A stretch of 64,000 bases of DNA from Murimonas intestini (GTDB lineage Bacteria > Bacillota > Clostridia > Lachnospirales > Lachnospiraceae): the NCBI RefSeq assembly GCF_024622195.1, contig NZ_JANKBI010000022.1, positions 1-64,000 of the forward strand. Direction: 5' to 3'. How positions within the stretch are numbered: the first letter of the stretch is position 1; each line of letters opens with the position of its first letter. The translations under genes were made by a program, and so were the position numbers. Positions 1-8,893 of the stretch are shown here, one piece after another. The notes under the pieces were generated by a model. That model searched no databases, was not told the origin of the DNA, and saw only the letters and a list, made by a program, of their open reading frames with translations.

Positions 1-19
1 CGCGCTGCAGCCCTCGGGA

Positions 20-43
20 TTTTCGTGCAAATACGCACGAAAA
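20..43. repeat. Short perfect hairpin at window edge
   Basis: TTTTCGTGC at 20-28 and GCACGAAAA at 35-43 form a 9-bp perfect stem with a 6-nt loop. It lies just beyond the recognisable end of the CBM9-like pseudogene. Whether it is a terminator or part of a dispersed repeat cannot be told from this window. Confidence 0.5.
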
Positions 44-71
44 CACCTCGCGGGATGGTGACGTGTGAACA

Positions 72-409
72 GTAACTTCCAAAGTACTGCGGTACATGAA
101 ACATCGGAATGTCTGTGCAGATAAGATTCCAGCAGCCATGATGAGGCGTCACGGAACGATCTGCGCATTTCATAAAATTACCTTTTATTGTATCTGAAAC
201 TGCCCACGGCTGTCTGTCAGATAGGATATATTGTTTCCCGTGCTGCCCAGCCCAATCAGCAGGGCACCTAACGGGTTGATTTCAAAGCTTAAGTAACGCG
301 GGTCTTTCCACGGATACTGGTCAATAAACTGGAGCCCGGCCTGCTCCCAGCAGGAGCTTTCCGCTCCCACTTTTTCTGAATCTGTATATTTACATGTATA
401 CTTTCTCAT
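72..409 (-). pseudogene. CBM9-like carbohydrate-binding protein, decayed
   Basis: Remnant of a family 9-like carbohydrate-binding protein, a family common near Lachnospiraceae glycosidases. Reading the minus strand from 409, a 74-codon frame keeps a plausible N-terminus (MRKYTCKYTD) and then jumps to the internal block FEINPLGALLIGLG, ending in a stop at 185. Past that stop, in another frame (about 72-187), the typical C-terminal block is still readable: KGNFMKCADR, then TPHHGCWNLI and FHVPQYFG. The gene has therefore lost internal sequence in at least two places and is frame-disrupted. It is last in the permease/binding-protein cluster, where an intact copy would have bound glycan fragments. 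That the two frames belong to one family is my recollection of family sequence patterns, not a search result. Confidence 0.75.
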
Positions 410-430
410 TTTTTTCTTTCTGTTTTTAGA

Positions 431-477
431 AACCTGCCCATAGCCGTAAAAAATATATGTAAGGCTATGAGCAGGTT
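431..477 (-). terminator. Hairpin after binding-protein gene
   Basis: Arms at 431-445 and 463-477 pair over 15 bp with one wobble or mismatch, around a 17-nt A/T-rich loop. It sits 70 bp past the stop of the binding-protein gene and just before the CBM9-like remnant. The U-tract on the minus-strand transcript is poor, so it may be a weak terminator or an mRNA 3'-end stabiliser. Confidence 0.5.
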
Positions 478-548
478 CTATTTCACTTTCGTAAATCAGT
501 CTCGCCTGTGCTGCCGGTCACGGAGTGAACAGCAATGCGCCTGTCTGT

Positions 549-2072
549 TTATTTAGAAGCTACAAATTCATCTACCTGCCGCTGAAGCTCATCTATGATC
601 TCCTGCAGGCCAAGGCCGTCTAATGCTTCTCTGTACTCAGCAATGGCAGCGTCAACGTCTTTCACATCGCCCCTGTGCAGTTCATAGGCATATTCTGACA
701 CAATAGATGAGCAGGCTGCGATCTCATTCTGGACAGCAGACAGGTCGGGAGCAAATCCCATCAGAGTATTATCCGGAGCAGTGTTCACACCGTCGCAAAT
801 TTTCTTGTACATATCAGCATCCGGCACTGCTTCCGGCGCCAACAGCATATCAAAACTGGCCATTGTGTAGTTTGGAGTTACCCAGTCATAACCGGTAAGT
901 GACTTGAATCTGCCATCTACTTCCTCATAGTTCACACCTTTTACACCATAGGCAAGCATATTACGGTAATCAGCATTTGTATTGACATACTGCAGATATT
1001 TAACAGCTGCATCAACCTTTTTTGAATTCAGAGGAATACAGTTCACGCTGCCTAATGCTGCAGTTGACTTCAAAAACGGTCCTCCGGCATCTGCCAGTAT
1101 TGTGTCATAACCTACTGCTTCGCCTCCCCATACTGTGTACTGTGCGCCATCCCAGCCTACACCTCTGGAGATCACTCCGCGCGGATGGCTGTCTACCTGA
1201 GCAGCAGCGATACCGTTGGACAGACCTTCATCAGCCCACTTTTTCAACGTCTTCAGATCTTCAACATATTCCGGATCATCATACATCCACTGTACCGTAG
1301 GATGCTCATCCCCAAAGTTTTTAACACCTATCTCCAGATCCTGTGCACTGAGGATATCCCATTCGATTTTAATACTCCAGTCGCCGCGCTTGTCCATCAT
1401 GTACGCATTCGTAGCCTCCTCAGCAGAACGGTTGCTTTCAGGCGCCTCTTTCATCCATGCATTTATCTTTTCCAGAGCCGGCGTCATGCTGTCCAGACGT
1501 ACATTAGCCTTGTTAAAATCATCCGTAGCGCCAAGCTCTGCCAGAAGATCTTCTTCACCGATCCAGAACTGTGTCTCAGCAGTATCTTTCCATGTAGGCA
1601 CACCAAATATACGGTCATTAACCTTTACGCCATCCCACAAAATACCTGGAATCTTCTCCCACAGCTCCGGTGCCTGCTCCGGCAGTATATCTGTCAGATC
1701 AACAAAATAATTATTCATGGCAGAACCACGGTAATCTGCAAACCAGTTTGCAGATGTCACGATATCTACATCGCTGTCACCCGCTGTTAAAGCAGACACG
1801 GTGGGGGCATCATCTGAACCCTGGAATTGGAAATCCACAGTTATCCCTATATCCTCTGCTGATTTTTCGTTCAATGCCTTTACTACGTCAGCCGGTTTAT
1901 TAGGGGCTGTACCCGCAATATACCAGACCAGATTAACTGTTTCATCTTCTCCCGCTGCCTTTACCCCTGCAGACAGATCACCGCCAAAAGTTCCAAAACT
2001 CCCGCCTGCCAGCGTAGTTGCCAGCATTGTCCCTGCCCATAATGCAGAAACCATTTTCTTTGTTCTTCTCAT
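549..2072 (-). CDS. LipO-type ABC sugar-binding protein (DUF3502-like C-terminus)
   Basis: Extracellular solute-binding component of an ABC oligosaccharide importer, 507 residues. I chose the ATG at 2072 because AGGAGG lies about 7 nt before it and a signal peptide follows at once (MRRTKKMVSALWAG...). The open frame extends further upstream without a ribosome site. The C-terminal 150 residues, with LAYGVKGVNYEEVDGRF and then MGFAPDLSAVQNEIAA, match my recollection of the LipO/DUF3502 family partnered by LplB/LplC permeases. The lipobox is odd: where LAGC is expected the sequence reads LAGG, so lipid anchoring is doubtful and cleavage after an Ala near VKAA is possible. It is third in an operon after two permeases, with a 98-bp gap that could allow separate mRNA processing. 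The substrate is unknown; the neighbouring GH35 enzyme suggests a galactose-containing glycan. Confidence 0.88.
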   Translation of the reverse strand: MRRTKKMVSALWAGTMLATTLAGGSFGTFGGDLSAGVKAAGEDETVNLVWYIAGTAPNKPADVVKALNEKSAEDIGITVDFQFQGSDDAPTVSALTAGDSDVDIVTSANWFADYRGSAMNNYFVDLTDILPEQAPELWEKIPGILWDGVKVNDRIFGVPTWKDTAETQFWIGEEDLLAELGATDDFNKANVRLDSMTPALEKINAWMKEAPESNRSAEEATNAYMMDKRGDWSIKIEWDILSAQDLEIGVKNFGDEHPTVQWMYDDPEYVEDLKTLKKWADEGLSNGIAAAQVDSHPRGVISRGVGWDGAQYTVWGGEAVGYDTILADAGGPFLKSTAALGSVNCIPLNSKKVDAAVKYLQYVNTNADYRNMLAYGVKGVNYEEVDGRFKSLTGYDWVTPNYTMASFDMLLAPEAVPDADMYKKICDGVNTAPDNTLMGFAPDLSAVQNEIAACSSIVSEYAYELHRGDVKDVDAAIAEYREALDGLGLQEIIDELQRQVDEFVASK

Positions 2073-2170
2073 AAGAATATCCTCCTGTTTTTTATTTATT
2101 ATTAACCCCCTCAAGGAATTAATTTCCCGTAACTGTTCAGTTTTTACAGCGCGAAACGACGTTTTTGCCA

Positions 2171-3109
2171 TCAGCCCTTTACCGCACCTACAGTAAGACC
2201 TGAAATAAAGTATTTTTGAAAAAAAGGATAGATCAGCGCGATAGGTGTCACCGTAATTACTACCAGCGCCATACGTATACCATCCTCCGGCAGATTCTGC
2301 CTCATAGCTGCCATTGTCATATCTGACAGATAAGGGTTATCCGCCAGGAACATAATATCCTTCTCGATACGCATCAGCATATACTGAAGAGGCCAGAGTT
2401 TCTGATCTCCAACTACATACAGCAGCGCATTCTGCCAGTCATTCCAATAGGCAAATGAAAGAAACAGGCCGATCGTCGCCATTGCAGGCAGTGAGATTGG
2501 AATAACGACCTTGAAGAATATACGCAGCTGGGATGCACCATCCATCTTTGCAGATTCAATAAGTTCCTCCGGAACTGTAGATGTAAAAAATGTCCGGAAT
2601 ACAATAATATAAAATGAATTTACAGCCACAGGCAAAATGAGCGCCCATATACTATTTCTCAGATTCAGAAGCTGTGTGTTGACAAGGTAGCTTGCTGTCA
2701 GTCCGCCATTAAATAACATGGGGATAAATACCAGCATTGTGTACGCTTTGCGGAGTGCAAAATTTTTACGTGATAACACATACCCCATCAGAGCATTCAG
2801 CAGTACACCCATCATTGTTCCCGCTACAGTAACTAAAACAGATATAAAAATTGCATTAATAAGTGATGCCCCATTTTCAAACAATGTGATATATGCGTCA
2901 AGGGTACACTTCTCCGGAAAAAACTGATATCCGTTTTTAAAAATTGATGTCTGATCTGTAAAAGAAATGATCACTACGAACAAAAACGGAACAAAACAAC
3001 AAAGTGCCAGTATAATAAAGAATATACTTAAAACCATGTTTACAGGTTTTGATACCTGCATAAACCGGTTTTCTCCTGTCTCCCAATCCTGCTTTTTCTT
3101 TTTCCTCAT
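2171..3109 (-). CDS. ABC sugar permease, LplC/YtcP type
   Basis: Inner-membrane permease of the binding-protein-dependent sugar importer (MalG/LplC side), 312 residues, with about six hydrophobic segments. The cytoplasmic EAA loop is readable as EELIESAKMDGASQLRIFFK, the contact site for an ATPase subunit. The C-terminus YFISGLTVGAVKG is the usual ending of this family. A GGGAG ribosome site precedes the ATG. The gene is 18 bp downstream of the other permease and upstream of the LipO-type binding protein, so the three form one transporter. No ATPase gene is present; as in most Firmicutes of this type, a shared MsmK-like ATPase elsewhere probably energises it (inference). Confidence 0.92.
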   Translation of the reverse strand: MRKKKKQDWETGENRFMQVSKPVNMVLSIFFIILALCCFVPFLFVVIISFTDQTSIFKNGYQFFPEKCTLDAYITLFENGASLINAIFISVLVTVAGTMMGVLLNALMGYVLSRKNFALRKAYTMLVFIPMLFNGGLTASYLVNTQLLNLRNSIWALILPVAVNSFYIIVFRTFFTSTVPEELIESAKMDGASQLRIFFKVVIPISLPAMATIGLFLSFAYWNDWQNALLYVVGDQKLWPLQYMLMRIEKDIMFLADNPYLSDMTMAAMRQNLPEDGIRMALVVITVTPIALIYPFFQKYFISGLTVGAVKG

Positions 3110-3127
3110 ATATAACCACTCCCTTTC

Positions 3128-4102
3128 TTAGAAAAATGAGTTTTCCGGCTCGATTTTCCGAACAATACCATTGGCAAGCAAAATTGTCACAAAACCGACA
3201 ATCGACTGGAAGAAAGATGCCGCGGCACTCATATTAATATTATTATTTTGTGTGAGTGCATTAAAGATGTACACATCAAGCGTCATCGTTGATGGATACA
3301 GGGCTGCTGAATTTTTTGTTGCCTGATAGAACAGGCCGAAATCGGATTTGATGATTCCGCCGATCGCCATAATCCCCATAATAATAATGGTTGGTTTCAA
3401 AAGAGGTATCGTCACTTCTTTAATCTGCTGCCACTTTGTAGCGCCGTCGATCATGGCTGCCTCATAATAAGTACGGTCAAGGCCTGTAACTGCTGCCAGA
3501 TACACTACCATGTTGTATCCCACTGTCTTCCATTGATTCAGGAATACCAGCAGGAACGGCCATATGGAGTTGGCGTCCTTTCCGTAGAAATTATAGTCGA
3601 TCCCTATGCTGTGCAAAAACCTTGTAATCAAACCGTTATCTGTACTCAGAAAAGCAAACACAAAGTAGCTGGCAACAACCCATGACATAAAATGCGGGAA
3701 AAACATGGCTGTCTGGCAGATCTTAGACAGACGTTTATTCAGCAAAAGTGATATCATGATTGCCAATGCCACCGGAACAACCATCTGCAGGATGATGAAT
3801 ATAAGGTTGTAACCGACAGTACGTCCGATAATTGCTAAAAAGTCACCTCTCACGAACAAAAATTCAAAATTTTTAAGGCCGGCCCAGTCGGATGCAAATA
3901 AACTTCCAAAAAAGCCTTTTCCCTGTACTAAACGATAATTTTTAAATGCCAGCACAACTCCCATCATAGGAATGTAGGCAAATAATATGTACCAGATAAC
4001 AGTCGGCAGAGAGATCAAAAACAATTCAAGATCATCCCGGCGGAATTTCTTCCTTTTCCTAGGCGTGGTGCCATGCCCTCTTTCCTTTCCTTTTTTCCTC
4101 AA
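3128..4102 (-). CDS. ABC sugar permease, LplB/YteP type (TTG start)
   Basis: First permease of the importer, 324 residues. The N-terminus is very basic (RKKGKERG...RKRKKFRRDD), followed by a first membrane segment starting LFLISLPTVIWYILF and the family motif IPMMGVVLAFKNYRL. The EAA loop reads YYEAAMIDGATKWQQIKEV. There is no nearby in-frame ATG. The best start is TTG at 4102 with AGGAGG 10 nt upstream. It opens the three-gene transporter operon and follows a 240-bp leader and the terminator of the preceding oxidoreductase gene, so it probably has its own promoter. It pairs with the LplC-type permease 18 bp downstream. Confidence 0.9.
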   Translation of the reverse strand: MRKKGKERGHGTTPRKRKKFRRDDLELFLISLPTVIWYILFAYIPMMGVVLAFKNYRLVQGKGFFGSLFASDWAGLKNFEFLFVRGDFLAIIGRTVGYNLIFIILQMVVPVALAIMISLLLNKRLSKICQTAMFFPHFMSWVVASYFVFAFLSTDNGLITRFLHSIGIDYNFYGKDANSIWPFLLVFLNQWKTVGYNMVVYLAAVTGLDRTYYEAAMIDGATKWQQIKEVTIPLLKPTIIIMGIMAIGGIIKSDFGLFYQATKNSAALYPSTMTLDVYIFNALTQNNNINMSAAASFFQSIVGFVTILLANGIVRKIEPENSFF

Positions 4103-4341
4103 TTTTTATATACCTCCTATACCCCATAAATTTGGATCTACACTTACCGCTCCGGTCACGTGCTCTTCCATCTGCATCAGCGCCGTTCACAGGATTTCAG
4201 ACGAGAACCCTGTCAGAAAAACTTGAATGGTGCCTTTGAATTTTATATCTATATACTACCATCTGATGTTTGCTGCTGAATATCATTCTTTAGCCGATTT
4301 ATAACATCTTTTGGGGAGTTTCGCAAAAATTCGATATTTAT
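4103..4341. other. Intergenic leader of the permease operon
   Basis: About 240 bp without a convincing gene, between the terminator of the oxidoreductase gene and the first permease. It must hold the permease-operon promoter if the terminator is efficient. On the minus strand an A/T-rich TATAGATATAAAAT stretch (around 4238-4252) could serve as a -10 region, but I see no good -35, which is typical of activator-dependent promoters. No riboswitch recognised. Confidence 0.4.
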
Positions 4342-4375
4342 AAAAAAAGCTGCCTGTTTTTGCCAGGCAGCTTTC
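4342..4375 (-). terminator. Rho-independent terminator of oxidoreductase gene
   Basis: Perfect 11-bp stem, AAAGCTGCCTG at 4346-4356 and CAGGCAGCTTT at 4364-4374, with a run of Us on the minus-strand transcript. It starts only a few bases beyond the oxidoreductase stop codon. Confidence 0.9.
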
Positions 4376-4378
4376 TTA

Positions 4379-5536
4379 TTAAATCTCATCCACACGTACA
4401 AAACGTTTTTCCCTTGCACTTTTGATGGCTGCAAATGCAACCTGCGATGCACAGACAGCATCATCTACACCGCACACCTCGCCGCGAAGTCCATTGATCT
4501 GGTCTATAAAATTTTCCAGCGCCGCTGAATGCCCCTTGTCTGGCTCTGCGGTAAACTGCAGCATCGGATCATTTGCTTCTGCAGCTTCTTTTAAGGCTGC
4601 GGCCTTCTTTTCACGGAAGCCTTCGATTCCTCCCTGAATTCCCACATCCTGATGACGGTCTTTTATAAAGTCATATTTCTTCACTGCAGGTGCTCCGGGA
4701 ATTCCTGCTGTGCGGACCTCGCACATATGATCCACGACAACAATAGCTCCATTTCCCATAATCTCATAAAGCTCTTTAGGATAGCCAAAAGTACCGTTTG
4801 CGCACATATTTAAAGTTGCCAGCTCTCCTGTCTTATATTTGATGATAATGGCATGATTAAGCATACCTGTCTCCATCGCCACAACTTCCTCAGGTTCAGA
4901 ATCCATAAACCAGTTACACAGGTCAGTGAAGTGAGTCATTTCAAACAGCATGGGACCGTATGGCGCCTGAACAGGGTCAAACACCCATCCCTTCCAGCTG
5001 TACCAGTCATCATTTACACGCACACTCATGGAAGCACGGCCGTCATCTTTACGGTTAGGGCGGCCCGGCTCACGTTTCCAGCGCCATGGCTCCTGCCGAT
5101 TATCTTCCATATGTTTACGAAAGATATCATGTGCATCTCTCATAGCAGGACTGTTACGGCGGTTATGTCCGATACAGAATGGTATGCCGCTCTCATGTAC
5201 TGCCTTCTGTATCTTATAAATCTCCTCCATACTGGTTGCAAGCGGCTTCTCAACATAAACAGGCTTATGAAATTGTGCCGCATAAGAAATAACAGGAAAA
5301 CGGAGTTTTTCAGTAGTACAAAGACAGATGGCATCAACCTCCGGGTTTTCAATAGCAGCTTTCCAGTCCTTACAAATATGCTGCGCACCAAATTTTGTCT
5401 GACATAGAGTCAAAATATAATCTGACAGGTCGCAGCAGGTGTGGAGGTTTGCTTTTTCAGATTGTGCCAGACAGGGAATGTGGGTACCCTGGGCAAGCGC
5501 TCCGCAGCCGATTACAGCAAAATTCAACTTTTTCAT
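4379..5536 (-). CDS. Gfo/Idh/MocA family oxidoreductase
   Basis: NAD(P)-dependent sugar dehydrogenase-like protein, 385 residues. The N-terminal Rossmann fold is plain: KKLNFAVIGCGALAQGTH (GxGxxxx type), then CDLSDYILTLC. The family EKP motif appears as KPVYVEKPLATS, with the lysine expected to act in catalysis. A C-terminal alpha/beta domain follows. The start at 5536 is set by AAAGGAA upstream and the match to the Rossmann start; the open frame extends 29 codons further without a ribosome site. It lies 31 bp after the GH35-like gene in the same operon and is followed at once by a strong terminator. It probably oxidises or epimerises a sugar or glycoside released by the hydrolase; the substrate cannot be told. 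Confidence 0.88.
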   Translation of the reverse strand: MKKLNFAVIGCGALAQGTHIPCLAQSEKANLHTCCDLSDYILTLCQTKFGAQHICKDWKAAIENPEVDAICLCTTEKLRFPVISYAAQFHKPVYVEKPLATSMEEIYKIQKAVHESGIPFCIGHNRRNSPAMRDAHDIFRKHMEDNRQEPWRWKREPGRPNRKDDGRASMSVRVNDDWYSWKGWVFDPVQAPYGPMLFEMTHFTDLCNWFMDSEPEEVVAMETGMLNHAIIIKYKTGELATLNMCANGTFGYPKELYEIMGNGAIVVVDHMCEVRTAGIPGAPAVKKYDFIKDRHQDVGIQGGIEGFREKKAAALKEAAEANDPMLQFTAEPDKGHSAALENFIDQINGLRGEVCGVDDAVCASQVAFAAIKSAREKRFVRVDEI

Positions 5537-5567
5537 AATATATTCCTTTCTAAAGAGCTTTACAGCG

Positions 5568-8054
5568 TCATTCATAAATAGAAATAAGGCAGGCTTCTCT
5601 TGTATGTTCATATAAAAGTGCAAAACCCTCTTTTTCCTTTGAGAGAGGGACAGGACTTCCGTTCAGGCATACTGTGCACGGTTCGGAGAAGACGATCTTA
5701 CCCTGGGTTCCCGGCGCACCGTGCAGTTCCAGTCTGCTGCGCTCAGGATCAAGGGGGATCACTTCACTTGTACAGTAGCAGATATGATTTTTCCCATCCA
5801 GGACCGGCATATTAAAAATCAGGATGCGGCCTTCATGAGGCATTAATTCCAGCAAAAATTCATAACCTGCGCATCTGATTATCCCCGGCTCAAGAGTGCC
5901 TGCAGCATTACCCACGGAAAGAAAATGCATTGCCTCATTTTTTCGTGAAAACAGGCTGAAGTATCCGTTCTTTTCACTGACCGCAGGTGATATACCACAT
6001 ACCTTTTCGAAAACATCCTTCCAGAACGACACGCTCTGCCCGTTGTTGTACAGGGCCTCAAAGCCTGCTACAACAGCCTTGCCCTGCTCTGCCGTGACAG
6101 AAGACGCAACGGCTTTGCCTTTATAAAAAGCCAGCGGTTTATTTTCCCTGCTGAAATTATACACAGACATCCAGCTGTGGACAGATAATTCCTGTCCGCC
6201 CCAAGCCTGTACCACACGGCTTCCATAATCCAGTATTTCACCGCCTGCCGGGCGGATCATTTCTGTCAGTTCTGCCCCTAAAAGCTTCAGTATTGAATTA
6301 TTATAGTTGCCGTACAGATCAAACTGCGGGATCATGGGGGTAAAGATAGCGGTGCCGCCGCTCTTGATGTATTCGCATAAATAATCAAATGCTTCCGTTT
6401 CCAGACATCCCGCATTAGGAACGATCAGCGGAGTATGACAGTCCGGCGGGCAGCATGGATTTGCCAGATCTACCATCCGTCCGGACAATCCCAGACGTAC
6501 TGAGAGTACCAGCGCTTCACGCACCTTGCGCCATGCGCTGCTTTCTACTTTTACAGTCTGTTTAGAGACACCTTCATATCCATCCAGCCAGTCATGGCTA
6601 AAGGCAACTTCACCACGGTCTATCTTAGGTTCTGCGCTGAAACGTTCACCCCCCGGAGCCCCCTCTCCCCCGCTGCCCATAAGCGGATAAGTCCCAAAAA
6701 AGTCAGAAAGGCGCATTCCAGGTGTAAAAGCAAGGTTCAGCTCTTCAGGACATTTTGCCGATGCGATTTCTTTCTCCCAGGCTTCCACAAAGCGATGGAA
6801 GGTGTGTATCTTTTCTGTCAGCCTGTTTGTCTCACCTTTTGCTGAAAGGGGTGCAAGAGGCCAGTACTCGGGACCTTCAATGGTCTGTTCCAGAGGTGAA
6901 CTGCCGTTTACATACGAATAAACCACACTTCCGGCAAGCCCGTCCATAAGATTGTTGCGCAGCAGCATATCCCAGTTAATATCGGATTTTCTGAGCCGCT
7001 CATTATAGCAGCCTGCCCCCGCCTCCATAGCCAATGCGACAGAATTTAAGGGGCTGGAACGGTTTAACCGCACAGACATGGCATTGTCGGCACATCCCTC
7101 CCAATCCTGCAGCCGGTCTGAATATGTATGACAGGAGGTAAAAACAGGCAGACCTGTTTCTTTTATGCGTGCTCCCACCCCGGAATGATCCCCGTGATTA
7201 AAAAATCCTGCTACAGGCTCATTCAGCGTAACCGGTACATGGATTCCAAGGTCCATTGCGCAGCGTGTCATATCAATACCCCAGTCGGCAAAAAAACGGC
7301 GCTTAAAGTTCATCCAGTCATCCGCAAGTTTTTTCTCCAGAGGTGACCCTGGAAAAGCCCTGGGAGGTTTTACCTGAGAGAACTGCATATAGCTGCTTTC
7401 ATAGTGCCTGTTCAGAATTTCAATCTCTTTATAACATTCCTGAAGATACTGCGGCCAGTAAACATTAATAATCTCAGGGTCGTACAGTGAATTCAGCAGC
7501 CCGAAGCTCCAGGCGCTTGACAGCTCATTATCCGGCTGAAATAATATCACACCGCCCTTTTCCCTGTCCTGAAATTCTGCGATCAGAGGTATAACTGCTT
7601 TGTACCAGTTGTATACCTTTTCCCGGTAGACGGGCTCCCCTTCTGCGGGGCATGGACGTCCCAGGCAGTAACCGCCTGCGGCACTGCGGCTTAAAGTCCC
7701 TGGATACTTCTCAAACAACCAGCGGGGAAAACCGCCGTCACGTAATTCGCTGTTAATAAACGGGCCTGGCCTGGCAGCAAGATAGAGGCCAAGACTGCAT
7801 GCAATCTCAAAAAAACGGCGCAGGTTTCTGGATGGATGAGTATGTCCATCCAGGTCTACATCCCCTTCTTCCTCCTCATGAAAAAACCAGGGTATATAGG
7901 TAGTAACAAGATTCACTCCGCTTTTTTGGGCATTAGAAAGAATCTCCTCCCAATTTTCCGGATTCAAACGAAAGTACTGGATTTCTGCCCCTCGTACTAA
8001 AAACGGGCGGCCGTCAACATAAAGGTTCTCTTCTCTTAATTCAACTTTTTTCAT
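5568..8054 (-). CDS. GH35-like beta-galactosidase (clan GH-A)
   Basis: Large intracellular glycoside hydrolase, 828 residues, no signal peptide. The N-terminal TIM-barrel signature of GH35/GH42 enzymes is clear: GAEIQYFRLNPENWEE (22-37), TTYIPWFFHE (51-60), RPGPFINSE (95-103) and VILFQPDNELSS (169-180). Glu177 in the Asn-Glu pair is the expected acid/base, and Glu344 in LAMEAGAGC is a plausible nucleophile. A second domain around residues 530-700 resembles the amidotransferase-like trimerisation fold (GGTAIFTPMIPQFDLYG), which is more usual in GH42. I therefore call it GH35-like rather than assign a subfamily. AAGGA precedes the ATG. It leads the operon with the oxidoreductase and probably cleaves beta-galactosides imported by the neighbouring ABC system. 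Confidence 0.82.
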   Translation of the reverse strand: MKKVELREENLYVDGRPFLVRGAEIQYFRLNPENWEEILSNAQKSGVNLVTTYIPWFFHEEEEGDVDLDGHTHPSRNLRRFFEIACSLGLYLAARPGPFINSELRDGGFPRWLFEKYPGTLSRSAAGGYCLGRPCPAEGEPVYREKVYNWYKAVIPLIAEFQDREKGGVILFQPDNELSSAWSFGLLNSLYDPEIINVYWPQYLQECYKEIEILNRHYESSYMQFSQVKPPRAFPGSPLEKKLADDWMNFKRRFFADWGIDMTRCAMDLGIHVPVTLNEPVAGFFNHGDHSGVGARIKETGLPVFTSCHTYSDRLQDWEGCADNAMSVRLNRSSPLNSVALAMEAGAGCYNERLRKSDINWDMLLRNNLMDGLAGSVVYSYVNGSSPLEQTIEGPEYWPLAPLSAKGETNRLTEKIHTFHRFVEAWEKEIASAKCPEELNLAFTPGMRLSDFFGTYPLMGSGGEGAPGGERFSAEPKIDRGEVAFSHDWLDGYEGVSKQTVKVESSAWRKVREALVLSVRLGLSGRMVDLANPCCPPDCHTPLIVPNAGCLETEAFDYLCEYIKSGGTAIFTPMIPQFDLYGNYNNSILKLLGAELTEMIRPAGGEILDYGSRVVQAWGGQELSVHSWMSVYNFSRENKPLAFYKGKAVASSVTAEQGKAVVAGFEALYNNGQSVSFWKDVFEKVCGISPAVSEKNGYFSLFSRKNEAMHFLSVGNAAGTLEPGIIRCAGYEFLLELMPHEGRILIFNMPVLDGKNHICYCTSEVIPLDPERSRLELHGAPGTQGKIVFSEPCTVCLNGSPVPLSKEKEGFALLYEHTREACLISIYE

Positions 8055-8095
8055 AGGTCCCGATCCTTTTGGATATATTCAAAGTATTTGATTTC

Positions 8096-8152
8096 ATTAT
8101 AGATAGATATCTGCTGTGTGTATAGCGTTATTTAGGCAAGATGTATCATCTT
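8096..8152 (-). promoter_or_regulatory. Candidate promoter and operator of GH35 operon
   Basis: A perfect TATAAT (8096-8101 on the minus strand) lies about 40 bp before the GH35-like start. No good -35 hexamer sits 17 bp upstream. An inverted repeat AAGATG-TAT-CATCTT at 8138-8152 lies roughly 37-50 bp upstream of the -10, a usual place for an activator or repressor site. Confidence 0.45.
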
Positions 8153-8164
8153 TTAGCAGCAGCA

Positions 8165-8204
8165 AAAAGACCTGATTGATGTGCTCACCATCATTCAGGT
8201 CTTT
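8165..8204. terminator. Terminator of the toxin-antitoxin operon
   Basis: AAAGACCTGA at the left pairs with TCAGGTCTTT at the right around an inner partly paired region. The minus-strand transcript then has five Us, so it terminates the toxin gene. The plus-strand side is A/T-rich too, but no plus-strand gene ends here. Confidence 0.75.
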
Positions 8205-8246
8205 ATTATTGTTATAGCTTATTACTTTGCAGCCATTCCTTTACTT

Positions 8247-8561
8247 TTATCCCTTTAATCGCTTATCAATATCTGATGCACTATACAATACATCTGTCAC
8301 TGTAACCTTTTCGCCTTGTATCACATAGAAAACAGAATAGTTGTCTACCAGCATTTGGCGAATCCCTTTTGAATGTTCTGGTTCTGAATCCATAATACGA
8401 AAACGTTCTGGTAGCATATCCAGTTTTAAGATTGCATCTGCAATTCGATTATACTGTCCGATTGCATTTTCCGGCGAAAGAAGCGAGAACGCAATATAAT
8501 TATAAAGCTGTTCCATATCTGCCAATGCTTCATCTGTAATTTCTACAATGTATTGTATCAT
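8247..8561 (-). CDS. RelE/ParE-type toxin
   Basis: Small 104-residue protein of the RelE/ParE superfamily, usually an mRNA interferase or gyrase poison. Visible family traits are the helical N-terminus (ITDEALADMEQLYNYIAFSL), the LPERFRIM segment, the central beta-strand pattern GIRQMLVDNYSVFYVIQGEKVTVTDVLYSASDI, and the length. Its start codon overlaps the antitoxin stop by 4 bp (ATGA arrangement), so translation is coupled. RelE-type and ParE-type cannot be separated from sequence by eye. The base composition is slightly more A/T-rich than the flanking glycan genes, as expected of a mobile toxin-antitoxin cassette. Confidence 0.88.
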   Translation of the reverse strand: MIQYIVEITDEALADMEQLYNYIAFSLLSPENAIGQYNRIADAILKLDMLPERFRIMDSEPEHSKGIRQMLVDNYSVFYVIQGEKVTVTDVLYSASDIDKRLKG

Positions 8562-8866
8562 GCTCCATGATTTTCCCTAAACTTTTCAAAAGCATTCGCT
8601 GCATTCTGTACTCTGCCAGCTTCAATATCATCATAACCTTTTTTAAGTTTTCTATGAAACTGTTCATCTGTCATCAAATCAGCGTTAATAACATCTGGTG
8701 CTTTTGGCAATGTAACATTAAATGGAATTCCACCAGTCAAAGAGATCTGATTTAGATAAATATCGATTGCAGTTGACATCGGCACACCTAATCTTGATAA
8801 CACTGCTTCTGCACGTTCTTTTACAATTGGATTAACTCTTAAGTTCAATGTAGCTGTTTTTTCCAT
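8558..8866 (-). CDS. RelB/DinJ-type antitoxin
   Basis: Antitoxin of 102 residues. The N-terminal ribbon-helix-helix (TATLNLRVNPIVKERAEAVLSRLGVPMSTAIDIYLNQI) is the classic RelB/DinJ DNA-binding domain, and the acidic, flexible C-terminal half would wrap the toxin. The start at 8866 follows GGAGG by 9 nt; the frame continues upstream but without a ribosome site. It is co-transcribed with the toxin and probably represses its own promoter through the inverted repeat between the -35 and -10 boxes. Confidence 0.9.
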   Translation of the reverse strand: MEKTATLNLRVNPIVKERAEAVLSRLGVPMSTAIDIYLNQISLTGGIPFNVTLPKAPDVINADLMTDEQFHRKLKKGYDDIEAGRVQNAANAFEKFRENHGA

Positions 8867-8893
8867 AAGACAGCACCTCCTTCTTTTAATGCA

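Noticed and set aside
1..130. Third copy of the dispersed hairpin repeat near the window start
   Set aside because: The apparent similarity (GTAACT...AAAGTACTG) falls within the readable CBM9-like remnant, so it is probably coincidental.
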